DNA of 64,000 bases from Anseranas semipalmata (taxonomy: Eukaryota; Chordata; Aves; Anseriformes; Anseranatidae). The stretch covers positions 529,372 to 593,371 of the forward strand of contig VXAA01000606.1 in NCBI GenBank assembly GCA_013399115.1, given 5' to 3'. Shown in pieces: positions 1 to 10,734 of this stretch. Each line of letters starts with the position of its first letter. Position 1 is the first letter of the stretch. The notes below the pieces were generated by a model. That model worked only from the letters and a program-made list of their open reading frames with translations. It was not told the origin of the DNA and searched no databases. The translations under genes were made by a program, and so were the position numbers.

Positions 1-41
1 AAAAAAAAAAAAAAAAAAAGGAAAGAGAGAGAAAAAGAAAT
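1..41. repeat. poly(A) and GA-rich simple repeat at window edge
   Basis: Nineteen A residues are followed by a purine-only GA-rich stretch. It is low-complexity DNA cut by the window start. It could be the tail of a retroelement lying outside the window, but no element body is visible here. Confidence 0.8.
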
Positions 42-366
42 TGAATCCTTTGGAGCTGTGAAAGAATAATAGGAAATTTATACTCAATTAAGCCACTCAA
101 GCAGAGCTGTTAATTAACCTTATCAGAAAGGACATTCCATTTTTATAGACCTGAGGCTATCAGCAAGCAGTGGACTTTTTAAGTGGATGAAAAAGGTGCA
201 ATACATTGATTTTGATGTACAAAAACATATCCAAAGCAAAACTTAATACAGATCCAATCCAACTTTTAAGACAGTTCAGCACAAAAAGAGTAGAGAGTAC
301 AGGGGTAAATATGGTGGGAAGCTCAGTGCTACTATGGATGCAATAGAAGATCATGGATCAGGAAAA

Positions 367-372
367 AAAAAC

Positions 373-405
<33 letters not shown>

Positions 406-406
406 A
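367..406. repeat. (CAA)n microsatellite
   Basis: About ten CAA units follow a short A-run. The array is nearly perfect, so it is probably length-polymorphic. Confidence 0.9.
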
Positions 407-2998
407 AATCATGATTCACAGCATGTTACAACGACTTAAACAAAATCTGACTGCATTTAGAAGGTCAGAATTCTGTTGGACGGTCAGATGGACAAAATCA
501 TACATACGTGTTATGCTATGCATACCCAAAGGAGAATACCTGTAGAGTCTACTGCATTCTACCACTTAGTAATGAAAGATAAAGGTTGAAAATATCATCA
601 AGAAAACTGGAAAATCTACTATAAATTAACATGGAAAACTGATCATCTAAAAATGGCAGCAAAAATACGACCCAGCAAGCTAGAAACTATTGTGACATAA
701 CCAGAAAAGATACCATAAATCATGTGGAACACATCAAAATATAGAAGCATTAGAAGGGTAGATAATGACCTGTTCTAATACGAATGATGAAGGACCAGTG
801 AAACTAGAGCTCATAAAATACTGAGCGAATGGGAAGCTCTGCTCTCCTGGAAGTCAGCTGACTTCTCCTGGATGTACACCTGCAGAAATGAGAGCACAGT
901 CTTGTTTTCATTTAGTTTAGTTTAGTTTAGTTTTGTTTTGTTTTGTTTTGTTTCATTTTGTTTTTATACAGCACAAGAAATTCACTCTATCCTGCAGTAG
1001 CGGTTTTATCAGCTGGTATTTGTCCTTATACTTGACTATCTGTATGTATATAGTCACACACACACACAGAGAAATCTGTAATGGAAATTAGGAGGACTTT
1101 TTTAATGAGAAAATCTCTGATGTTCAAGGAACATATTAATTCTAGGAATATGAAGAATAATCTTAAGTTGAAATGTTTACATGTTTTGCCTAAATGTCTA
1201 GCGATGGTTCTCCTGAAAATTTTATGCCCTTAAATTATACAATTCATGAAGGCTCTCTTTCACAGTACTGGGCTAACTTCAACTCATTTTATTCAGGATA
1301 ATAGTTCCCAAATAGAACAGTAATGGAGACAATCTTCCTTTCAGAAAATTATCTCTGAGATTAAAAGTAGAGTTCTTAGGCTGTGTCAGAATGAAATGGA
1401 GATTGCTGAAGTCTCTCATGGATGGACCCCAGGACAGGAGCAATGGTCAGAGCTACCAGTTAGACCTAGGACATGAAAGACCCTGTCCTGGCTTCTTGTT
1501 AAACAAATATCTCAGGGAAAGTGATGACTGCTAGATTATGAAGGACAAAAGCAGATTGCTTAAGCGGTTCCTCTGGCAACTTCCATCATAAGAATTTTTT
1601 TAGGGTTAGTTATACTGTTTTGAAATTTCAATGAAAAGTTCAATGAAATTTCTCCGCTGAAGTTCATCAACTTAAGTATGCTAAAAATATGAAATAAGAC
1701 TGCTAGGCTGTCCAATATTTACAGGAAGCACAAATCCTTATATCACATTCTGCTAATGTGTTGTCCATTTTAGTGCTGAACAAAAGTTTACAACTTTCTG
1801 TGGGGAAATCCATCCTATCAACTTTCATTTCTGGAGAAAGGTCTTCCTACTTTTTACTATCTGCTGACTTTATGCTCAGTCAAACACTTTTTCTTTGCTC
1901 ATTTCATCTCAAATAACTTGTTTGAATGGTCACAGCTTCAAAAACTAAGAAAGAAGGAAAGGCAGAAACCAAATCTTTCTACGACATCCAAGTTTTGCAG
2001 CAGAGCTATATTACATTGATGGATAACATGTAGCATTTGATTTCAGCAGCATCTAACAGCATCATTAACTGCTGTGTCACCTAAACAGAGTCACTAGAGC
2101 TCTAGAGCATATGCAGATATAATAAACTATACAGCCTGGGGAAAGTGAATTTCCTTTATATTAAAGTACAGTGGGGACTTTCAGAGTTTTATAGTATGTG
2201 GTTAAGTCACACCTTCACCTCTAGATCTTCTAAATTCTATCAGCCATTAGCAGCTGGAAATGAAAAACACAGAACAAACTTGCAGGAAAAATATTGCAAT
2301 CCCTATATAAGCTTGTAAAGACTAGTATTGTAGACTGCAGGTGGGTGAACGTGTTTTATAATTCCAGAAAGAGACAGGTAGGGGAGCTCTTATAAATATA
2401 TTATTAAGCAGTAAAACACACCAAATGTAAGAAAAAATGTTCAGTTTGGTGAAGAGAAAAGGAGAACAAAAAATTATTTTAGAACCCTTCCTCTTTTGTA
2501 GAAACAGGGTTGGAATTTGCCAATATATGTCAAGCAAGGCAATTGTTTTTCAGTGGGTAACATCTGCATGACAAACTAAGGTTCAGGGACACTAATGCTA
2601 AAGGCAAGTTCAGAGCAAATTTGCTGAATGGTTTTGGCTGAGAGACATGGGAAAGAGGGCAATACAAAACTGTTAAATTATGTCATTTTGTATATCTAGA
2701 TTTAAAATATTGAATATCTGTCCATTTTGAATAACCTCCTTGTTCTTATGGAAAAAAAGACAATATGAATATATATGTATGGATGGAAAAGAGAGAGAAA
2801 GAAGTTGAAAAAGGCTGTATAATCCCTTTTCCACCTATTCTCCTTTCATCTTTCCCTTCCCAAAATGCTTTTGATCAATGATTCAGGGTTTTCTGAATAA
2901 CATTTTCCTGTTGTTTCAACCTGGACTAAAACTTGCTGTACATTTCCAGTTTTTCCACTCAGTGAGAGGGCCTGTATTCACATATGCATATATTCTAC
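407..2998. other. AT-rich non-coding stretch
   Basis: Apart from the compound pentamer at 911-960 and a short CA run near 1055-1069, I see no gene, transposon or strong motif. Stop codons are dense in all frames. At the end of the stretch a palindromic ATATGCATAT (about 2982-2991) lies next to a perfect octamer ATGCAAAT (2999-3006); both are POU-type sites, but such short motifs arise by chance in 64 kb. Confidence 0.6.
911..965. repeat. compound pentanucleotide (TTTAG)n-(TTTTG)n
   Basis: Four TTTAG units change in register to four or more TTTTG units, then to a decayed TTTCATTTTG end. The conserved 5-bp phase shows that one array drifted by point substitution and slippage, not that two repeats sit side by side by accident. 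Confidence 0.9.
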
Positions 2999-3259
2999 AT
3001 GCAAATCTGCTTTGCTTCATGCTTCTTTGAATACAGCTGTGGGCCACACAACTTTGGTGATAAAACTAGAAATGTTTGCATTTGCTTCTCTTTGGAAAAC
3101 TTTCACCAAGAAACACCAAATTATTTGCAGGACATAAAAAGGATTAAGGTGCTTTCTTGTTTTGTCCCCCTAAGCAGCATGCATGGAGGTATCACTGCAA
3201 ATAAATTTTTTTCTGCAATACAGGTTAATGCATCAGACATCATAAACCAGAAATCAGCA

Positions 3260-3340
3260 CATCTGCCTTTAAGTTGCTGTGCCAGCCATTTCATCCCTCT
3301 GTGTCTCAGTTTCCTCTACCTCTGTCATATATTAGTCTGA
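3260..3340 (+). repeat. MIR-like core-SINE fragment
   Basis: The segment reads 'tgtgccagcc...tctgtgtctcagtttcctc', matching the well-known MIR stretch around 'cctctgtgcctcagtttcctcatctg'. Only the 3' part of the core is recognisable and divergence is high, as expected for an element older than the bird-mammal split. Confidence 0.5.
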
Positions 3341-4334
3341 AAAAGCTGTATGGAAGGGACATCTTTTTATGTCTTTGCACAGGGATGTGAAGAGAGGGGC
3401 ATCAGTCTGGATTAGAACCGCTAGTCCCTGCCATAATGCAAATGAATCCTATTAAAGGATGGAGGCCTTAAATAGCCTGTACTGAACCTTCTGTGAGTAA
3501 TTTAGATAACTTTTTAAACAAACCCATTCTACATTCTTTTACGAACAAAACAGAACTACCGTGCTAACCTCATCCCATCATTCCTAAACCCCAGAAGCCC
3601 TACAAAAATGTATCAGCAATTAGTTTTGAATTAAACAGAAAGTGATGGAACAAATGCAAAAGTATTCACCTTTGTAACATGGCCACATTGCAGAGATATA
3701 AGAGCACAGCTGTTCTCGCCTAAAAAGGAGAATTCCAGAAAAAGAGAGGCTGGGAAAGAAGTCAACAATGGGCCCTGGAACTGAACATCATGCTCAGATT
3801 AATTTAGAAACCACTAAACATTTTGCCAAAAAGAAAAAAAAAAAAAGAAAAAAAAGGCCCATTTTTTTTATTAGGCAATAATACGTGTCATTTAAATCCA
3901 GTACTTGAAGCAGAAGTTCAGGCTCCCACTCTTGACACATCTTAGGTTGTACAAGCAGAAATGGGGCTGGTATATTATTCAGTGGAAAATGAAACTGATC
4001 CAGAAAAATCAATACTCCCGGGGTAGGTTTGTATTCCAAATTTACCTACTAGCACAATATCTAAAAATAATAGGAATCCAGGAGGTCTGAAGGGAGAGAA
4101 CACGGCTTGCTAGAAAGGAAAGAATCCGAATGAAATGAAGGAATTCATCTGGTTTGTATTAATTTGTATTAATTTCCATTTAATAGTATAACCACCTGTA
4201 TTAAAAGAATGAATGTGAAATATTTTCACCGATTGTCCCGCGTAACTTAATACCTAAGGATACCTAGGGATATGGTATTGGACTTGGCGAGAGTGAAACC
4301 ACCCTGCTGAGCTCCACTGGCTCCACTTTAGATG

Positions 4335-4485
4335 TGTGAGCATGCCGGGCTGAGGGCCCTCGCTGCTCCCACCGCTGTCGGTGGGTAAAGTCCAGCTGAC
4401 ATCGGGCTGAGGAGCCAGCCTTGCCTTTGGTATTTCAATCTCGACTCCGAGGTTGGCCAACTGTAAAAACAAACCGAGCAGTGAC
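4335..4485. promoter_or_regulatory. small CpG-retaining patch with GC-rich hairpin
   Basis: Eight CpG dinucleotides fall within about 135 bp (4346 to 4475) of an otherwise CpG-poor region. Inside it, CCCACCG (4368-4374) and CGGTGGG (4379-4385) form a perfect 7-bp GC-rich stem around a CTGT loop. The local rise in CpG suggests hypomethylation or constraint. No ORF here has a recognisable product. It is too small to be called a CpG island. Confidence 0.3.
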
Positions 4486-5239
4486 ATTTGATTTGGACTC
4501 CAATAATAATTTGGCAATGTCAACCTTTTCAGAGGTCTCCCAGCGTATATACTTGGCTGTTATTGTAAGAGGGGCTTTGGTTTTACTCGCTGAAAAATCC
4601 CCAGCTCCAACACTGCTCCAGTTTGCTGAGGTTTGTGCCGACACCTGCACCATGTGTGTGAGAGTTGACAGCTCCAGAAGAGAACCCTACATCTGCCGCA
4701 GTGAGCCAGGTTTCATAAGCTGCTGCATGTCATCAGGCTTGGGTGGCCTTCTTTAACACGTTCCTAGTCTAGGAGTATTCTTCTAAAATCCAGGCCACCC
4801 TTGCACAAAGTGCCAGGCAACTCTTGCAAGGAAGTAGGTAGTCTTCTGCTTGCCATAAATTTGGTGGATCAAAGTCCCGTGGCGTTTGGTGAGTGCAGAA
4901 CTGGCAAAATGCTCTGAGCTTTTTTGGTTGCAAGCAGTGATGGAGATCAAAGCCCACAGCACAATCAGGGCAGTGCCCTCTGAAAATCCTAACAGGCCTG
5001 AAAATAAGCTTTGTCCATGCTACGGGCCCATCCTTGTGATTTCTCACATCACAATGAGAGAATTACCTTTTGGGTTGCATTATTAGCGGGTTCCCAACAG
5101 ATGGTGCTAACGAGACTATTAAGTAATCTAACCCAATATGCAAATGAAGCTGCAAAAAGGGCTGCTGGGACTTGTCCTTTTCTTCTTTCTAGCTTGTGTT
5201 AAAATGGAACATTATTAAACATTACTGCAAGCAATTTCC

Positions 5240-5775
5240 ACAGGCTGCAAAATTCAGAAGGTTTTAGAGCTGTGACTGTGGAAAGCATAGAGAAGTCATC
5301 TGCTTATCCGAAATCTAATCTGGCTGGCAGTGGAGGGGTCTGGGAGCTGGGAATTAAGACAGGTAGACCAATCTTGAATCCTTGTTACTGGTATTTAAAA
5401 AAGCTGTGTCCAAAAAGCCTTTCAAAGACTGCAAGAAAGTCGTCTTTGTTTGTGTGGCTGATTAAATGTGGCTCAGTTTCCTCCTTTTACACACCACGGT
5501 GTTGTGTAACGCACCAAATACAATGTTTAAGTAAGGTTAGTGCTGTGTTATACAGTCTAGCAAATAAAAGGATGTTTAAAGTTAAGGCTGACATTCCATC
5601 CTTAACTTTTTGTACCTTTGTGTTACATCACACCTCAAACATAACATTGATTTAGGGCCCCTGCCCTGGCTGTATCAAGACACAGGGAGATTAATTACAT
5701 TAAATACATTATTCCAACCTTTGCTTTAACTACCCATTCCTTTGTTGCTTTAATAATTTCAACCTTTAGGTAATG
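5240..5775. promoter_or_regulatory. candidate conserved non-coding block, homeodomain-site rich
   Basis: This roughly 530-bp block has no microsatellite and no transposon signature. It carries many AT-rich motifs of the TAAT/ATTA class, for example 'gattaattacattaaatac' near 5690-5709 and 'ctttaataatttc' near 5748-5760. The composition resembles developmental enhancers in gene deserts. Function is inferred from motif texture only; conservation could not be tested. Confidence 0.22.
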
Positions 5776-7489
5776 CCGTCTGATAGCATACTCTGTTAGT
5801 CTTTTTTTTTTTTTTTTCTTTAAATAGAAACATCCGTAACATTAAAAATGAGATATTTCATTGTACCCAAGGTCATGTTTTGTATTTTCTTTTCTAAACT
5901 GGACATTATGGATCAGCTTTTCTTGACTAGGCATATACACATTAACACCACACATTACAAGTACATAAACAACTTCAGAATATAACTCTTGAATGAGTTT
6001 GTTCATGCTATGTTTCTGGGATAATGTGGTATTCGTAGCTGTATATGTACAACCAGCCATTCATTTATGCTTACATGGGAATGCATGGCCTTATACTTTC
6101 AGAACTATATAGCACTATTGAATAACACTGCATTTGAGTTATTATTTTCATTATTAAGGACACTCGTTTTAAATTCAGAAAGCTCTGATATAGTACTTAC
6201 ACCCAGTGTACAATGCAGAACTAAAACATGTTTTACTTTTCACTGGAAAGAGACTGAGAAAGGAAAAAGAAAAGATCATTGTGTTTGTTTGGTACCATGT
6301 ATGCTCTGGAATATCTTCTATTGCATTTGTTTTTCTGAACAATTTTTCAAAACTTGAAAAAATGACTTTACAGCAGAAATAAGCCACTCCTTTTCTACAG
6401 AATCCCTAATAGTCTAAGAAGAGATTGTTAGATCACCTGTCCAGTATCTTGACTCTGAGAACAATAGTTGGAAACACTGTAATAGTGGGGCAAGTCTACT
6501 TGTAAAAATAGGCTAAGATGTCACCAGTTTCTTTTAATTATTTCTTAATGCCCATGCCTTTTGCTGAGATGGATCAGCAGCCTATACTGTATGGCTGTTT
6601 TAGTATTAGCTGCTAGCAGTCCATAGACTTAGGTAGGAACAGGGTTCTGCTTGGGTATGGCATAGGTAGGAACTGCATAGTGAGATGAAGCAAAAGAAAT
6701 TGTTTTCTTCTACCTGCATCTTGGTGGTGTCTGGCCACATCTTCAGTGGCGGCATCTTCCTGAGAATAAACTTGGGCTTCTCACAGATGACCTTCATATT
6801 TCATGAGATAAAGCAGAGTTAAGTATTTTTGTTCCTTCTTGTTGGAAAGGATGTTGAGCCTGCTTTTGAAGAAAGGAGCAGAATCAAATTCACCCATGAT
6901 GAACAGAAGTTCTGGGGCCTATAATGTATAAAATTTCATTTGAAGGGTTGGGCACAGGATCAAGGAGCTATGCAAGGAGCTTCACTGAGGCTCCTCTAAT
7001 GGACCTGAAAGTCCTTAAATACTGTAGGATTAGTCTATAAGCTGCAGCCTTGTCTCTAGTGTTGACTTCCTCTGTGGCTGTGAACCAATAATATACTAGC
7101 ACTGTCTGTGAAAGGGGGAAACTTCGCTTACTGGTGTCTAAGGGCATGTGGCAAGGTCTTGAATATTATGGAGCCTGCCCTGAAACTTGTTGAGTTGTTG
7201 ACTGTAGGGGGTGTGTCCTCCTGGCACGGAAACAGGAGCTGTGGTTATTCCAAATGTTTCAGCAGTTGTTTCCTTATTGTTACAGAAAAGTTGGTATATT
7301 TCTCTGACACTCTCAATAACTTTTAGATATATTCCTCTCAGCTTCCACCCTTTCCTCTCTAAAACTGCCAGGGTGGCTTCAATGACCTGGGAGCCAAGCA
7401 GTTTGCTATCATGGTTTCTTGTAGCAGTCTTTAGTGCAGATGACTGTGAATCAGGCAGCAAGAATAGTAGCTTTGACTATGTGCATAGT
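5776..7489. other. non-coding stretch, nothing recognised
   Basis: A T-run of about 17 (near 5802-5818) is the only clear structure. Short open frames are present but of random length and composition. Confidence 0.6.
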
Positions 7490-7600
7490 CTCTTGTCTTT
7501 TCTTTTTTTTTTTCTTTTTTTTTTCTTTTCTTTTTCTTTTTCTTTTCCTTTTTCTTCTTCTTTTTCTTTCTTTTTCTTTTTCTTTTTTCTTTTTCTTTTG
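7490..7600. repeat. long polypyrimidine (T/C) tract
   Basis: About 110 bp are almost purely T and C on the + strand, organised as drifting TTTTC, TTTTTC and TTC units. Long mirror-like homopurine-homopyrimidine tracts can form intramolecular triplexes (H-DNA) and often break assemblies. The predicted peptides across it (poly-Lys/Glu or poly-Phe/Ser) are artefacts of the repeat. Confidence 0.93.
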
Positions 7601-9415
7601 GGATTGTTATCATCAGAATCAATTCCTGATTGAGCCATACCATCTCAACTCAAGCTGAAGGCCAGACATTTCCAGCTCTTATTTTAGATCCTGATTCTGT
7701 GCTAGGGGAATCCAGTTAAGCTTACAGCATAGCATGATTCTTATGAATGGTTCTTGATACGTAAAATAACAAGGACAATTCATAAATTACTTTGCATGTG
7801 ACAAATCTCATTAGGACTTGACACTGTGGAGGATAAAAGGTGTCAAATGTGTTTGGACTGCATCAGTCTGCTTGCCACAAACCAGCATTTGCACTGCAAA
7901 CGTATTGTGCTGCCATATACTGCAATGCTGAAAGAAGGATAAAAATAAGCAACAGAATAAAAGGGCACATGATTTCCACTGCTGGCAAGGTGACGTCTGC
8001 CATCCTGGCTGACACAACGATGATTAAACTCCAGACTTCCAGATCTGCTGCTGTTCTAGCTTGAACTGAAGTCAAACCTACATAGCTGGGCTGTAACCGT
8101 CATGGTCTTAATGTATTGGACATGCCTTGTGACCCCTAATGCACAGACACGCACACAGGGCTGGGATTGTCCCCAGATGCCTGTTAGAACTTTCCAATCT
8201 GGGATCATGAATGCTGAAAGATAGCTATTAAGTCCAAAGGATGTAAAATAAATTTCAAATTAACGCATAGTTTGGCTATTGCCTTAAACGTCACAATTTT
8301 GTTTCCCTGAAAGCAACAGTATGAGAAAATGTCATGTGCTAAATAGGACCAAAAGTTTCACATTTCCAGTTTTTCTTGGGAGACAACAGAGCTATTCTTC
8401 TTTCCAGTAGGAAACAAATGTTCTAATATACTTCCTTATGTATTTTGACATTTGCATTGGTTATGGGTTGGGTCAGGGTGAGAGTATATAAAAATGAATA
8501 ATACTTGCAGACAAAAGTTACCTTTTCCAAATCACTGCAGCTTCCAGCCATTCTGGGAAAAAAGATTTGAATTATGTGTCCATTCTTGTTCACTTTAGAT
8601 AGAAACAAATTTACTTATCCTTCTTATTAACATAAATTTGCATTATTTTTACCTAAAAGCCCCATGTACTTTCTGGGACCTTAGTTCATCAGACACTGAA
8701 ACAAAAACTTCAGAAAAAGTGTTCGCTTACCCCAAAGAACTTACAAATTAAATAGGAGATAAGGCATAGGAGAAAAGGAGAACAGGACAAAGCAAGGAGA
8801 CACCTGGGAAGCAGAGGTAGTGGTCATTCTCATATTAGTGTTCAGCAGAAGCAGAATCCTGCACCAAATCCATTCGTTCTGGATATGTCCATTAGATAAA
8901 GTTCCAAGCTCACTAGTACTGTTAACTGGCCCATTTTTCACTATAACAAAGAAGCTGGCATCACAACTTTGGCCAGCTTTTGTTTGGCTCATTGCCACAT
9001 CAGCCCTTGCCTACCTTGGAGGCAAAATGACAGAAAGCCACAGGAGGAACAAGGTAATCATCTCTCTGCTAAAAAATAAAATGCAGAGTTGCAAATGCAA
9101 GCTAGGTTTGCAGAATCCAGCAGAGGTCTTAGCTGTGACTCCCAAACCTGAGGCCATCAATGAAACTCTTGACAAGAATCTAAACTTTGCATGAAATCTC
9201 CCTGCAGCTATGCTGGTGCTGCCTGTCCGGTGCCCTGTAAACGGGGAAGGGGCAGTGTGGAAGAAACTGCTTCCCTTTCTCTTTGAATTCAACACACATG
9301 CACGGAGTGCAACCTTCCAAAGGAAGAAAGCAAAATATCTTTCCTAATGCAAGGACAGAAAAAAAGGGAAAGGCTGTGAAAAGCCAGATCTGAGTCTTAA
9401 ATGGGAGAGGAGCTG
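7601..9415. other. non-coding stretch, nothing recognised
   Basis: No repeat family, RNA gene or coding signal was identified. The 124-codon open frame at 8820-9194 on + lacks domain features and overlaps open frames on the other strand. Confidence 0.55.
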
Positions 9416-9430
9416 CAGTGGCTGCTGGCA

Positions 9431-9460
9431 GGGGGTGTGGGGGTGTGAGGATGGGAAGGG
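9431..9460 (+). other. G-rich quadruplex-prone motif
   Basis: The runs GGGGG, GGGGG, GGG and GGG are separated by loops of 3, 9 and 2 bases. The middle loop is longer than the usual 7-base limit, so this is a relaxed G-quadruplex match on the + strand. Confidence 0.45.
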
Positions 9461-9839
9461 ATCAGGAGTACAACTTTGAGTCCCCCCGGGGATTTCCTCT
9501 GTGGATTGCACAGTCATTTGTAAAAATTGACTGTGACTGTTACACTCGCGCTTACTTCTCACTGCTTTATTCCACATGTGGCCCAACATGTTTTTTCACC
9601 GATACGCAGATTTTAAGCTGTTTTGTTTGGATTTGCCAGTGGAGGGGCTTCAGTTGACACAAAGGGCTTATCAATAACATTGAACCCTCTTTGACAGCTG
9701 GTTTTGCTTCCCGACACTCCTGTTAGGGAGAAAAAAGGGGTGGCTGCAGGGAAGGGAAGCTTGAATAGCAGCCAGTGCCTTCCACGGGTAGCACACTCCA
9801 GGCAAATCTAGAATTACCTCCCTCCCGGCTTCAATTCCC

Positions 9840-10060
9840 CAACAGTGCTGAGGCCCCCTCGACTCGGCACCGACAGAATAAGCCTTCAGTTGATTGCTTT
9901 GGTAAATCCATCATTTTCGCATCCTAATAATTAGCTCAGCAGCTGTTGCAAAGCTGGAAACATGCATGTTTCCTTTTTATCGAAGGGATCACTTCTCTAA
10001 ATGAGCGATGTCCATTTTAACTCTCCCCTGATATGCATAAATACACACGCAGCCAGTGTG
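9840..10060. promoter_or_regulatory. candidate conserved element with 18-bp perfect palindrome
   Basis: The block contains a homeodomain-like 'taataattag', an E-box CAGCTG and a perfect 18-bp palindrome GGAAACATGCATGTTTCC at 9956-9973. The palindrome holds paired GGAA (ETS/STAT-like) and AAACA/TGTTT (forkhead-like) half-sites. It lies about 250 bp before the CpG cluster at 10222-10309. Low repeat content and motif density suggest an enhancer or promoter-proximal element; this is inference. Confidence 0.3.
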
Positions 10061-10221
10061 ACTTTAGGCATGAAAACTCAGTAATGGGGATGTGATTCTC
10101 AAATCTAGTAGAACTGATAAAAATCAAGGTTGCCGTCAGCTGTGTAAATTGAGAGCTCTGAGTGAATTTGGTGGTTGGTCTGGGCAAAGGGTTTTTTTTG
10201 TGCTGGTGAGTTGCTCCCTCT

Positions 10222-10310
10222 CGTGGAAAGCCAGCTTGTTCGGCGCGGCGGAGAGCGCTGCTGCTTCTTGGATGGCTCTGCTCGAGACGCAGCGTGAAAC
10301 CCCGAGACGC
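10222..10310. promoter_or_regulatory. compact CpG cluster (possible orphan promoter)
   Basis: Eleven CpGs occur in 88 bp (10222, 10241, 10244, 10246, 10249, 10256, 10283, 10288, 10293, 10303 and 10308), by far the densest set I saw in the window. The flanks are AT-rich and CpG-poor. Such islets often mark unmethylated enhancers or start sites of non-coding transcripts. Strand cannot be told: no TATA box or convincing first exon is obvious. Confidence 0.35.
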
Positions 10311-10557
10311 ACACACACAAGCTCACAAGCCTGACCCTGTGAGCATGGAAAACATCCCCGCTCTCTGGGTCTTATGCCAGGAAACTCGGCTTGCTGAGAG
10401 GGAATCTTTAGGAGTGAAAAGAGGCTGCCCTCCCAGACCCTCACCGTTACTGCCTTATGCAGCCTCGTTAGTTTGGCTGTTTGAAAATGCTTATACAGTG
10501 CTGATCCGGTGGTCTTGAAAAGGCAAAGACATCTGAAGCTAAGAAACAGGACTGTCT

Positions 10558-10600
10558 CTTTTTCTTTTTCTTTTTTTTTTTTTTTCTCCTCCACTTTTCT
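10558..10600. repeat. T-rich (TTTTTC)n/poly(T) tract
   Basis: CTTTTT units pass into a run of about 17 T and then a short TC-rich end. It explains the lysine-rich open frame read on the minus strand here. Confidence 0.85.
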
Positions 10601-10676
10601 TTTATTGGCGTTGTCCTTTGGCTTTCTTCAGGACAAAGTAAAACCTGTTTTGGGGATGACTGATTATTGTTGAGTT

Positions 10677-10731
10677 ATTACTATGCTATTAACTGAATAG
10701 CTATTATTACTAGACTGTTAACTGAATAGCT
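10677..10731. repeat. 29-bp tandem duplication
   Basis: Two copies share the ends 'attacta' and 'ttaactgaatagct' and differ at a few central bases. They start 29 bp apart (10677 and 10706). It is a local replication-slippage duplication that has since diverged. Confidence 0.8.
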
Positions 10732-10734
10732 TTT

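Noticed and set aside
8145..8190. 'cacacagggctgggattg' resembling a reversed MIR core
   Set aside because: Fewer than 20 matching bases with no flanking MIR order; likely chance.
10136..10594. 152-codon minus-strand frame over the CpG cluster
   Set aside because: Its start is a Lys/Glu run encoded by the T-rich simple repeat and the rest has no family resemblance; the CpG rise alone inflates open-frame length.
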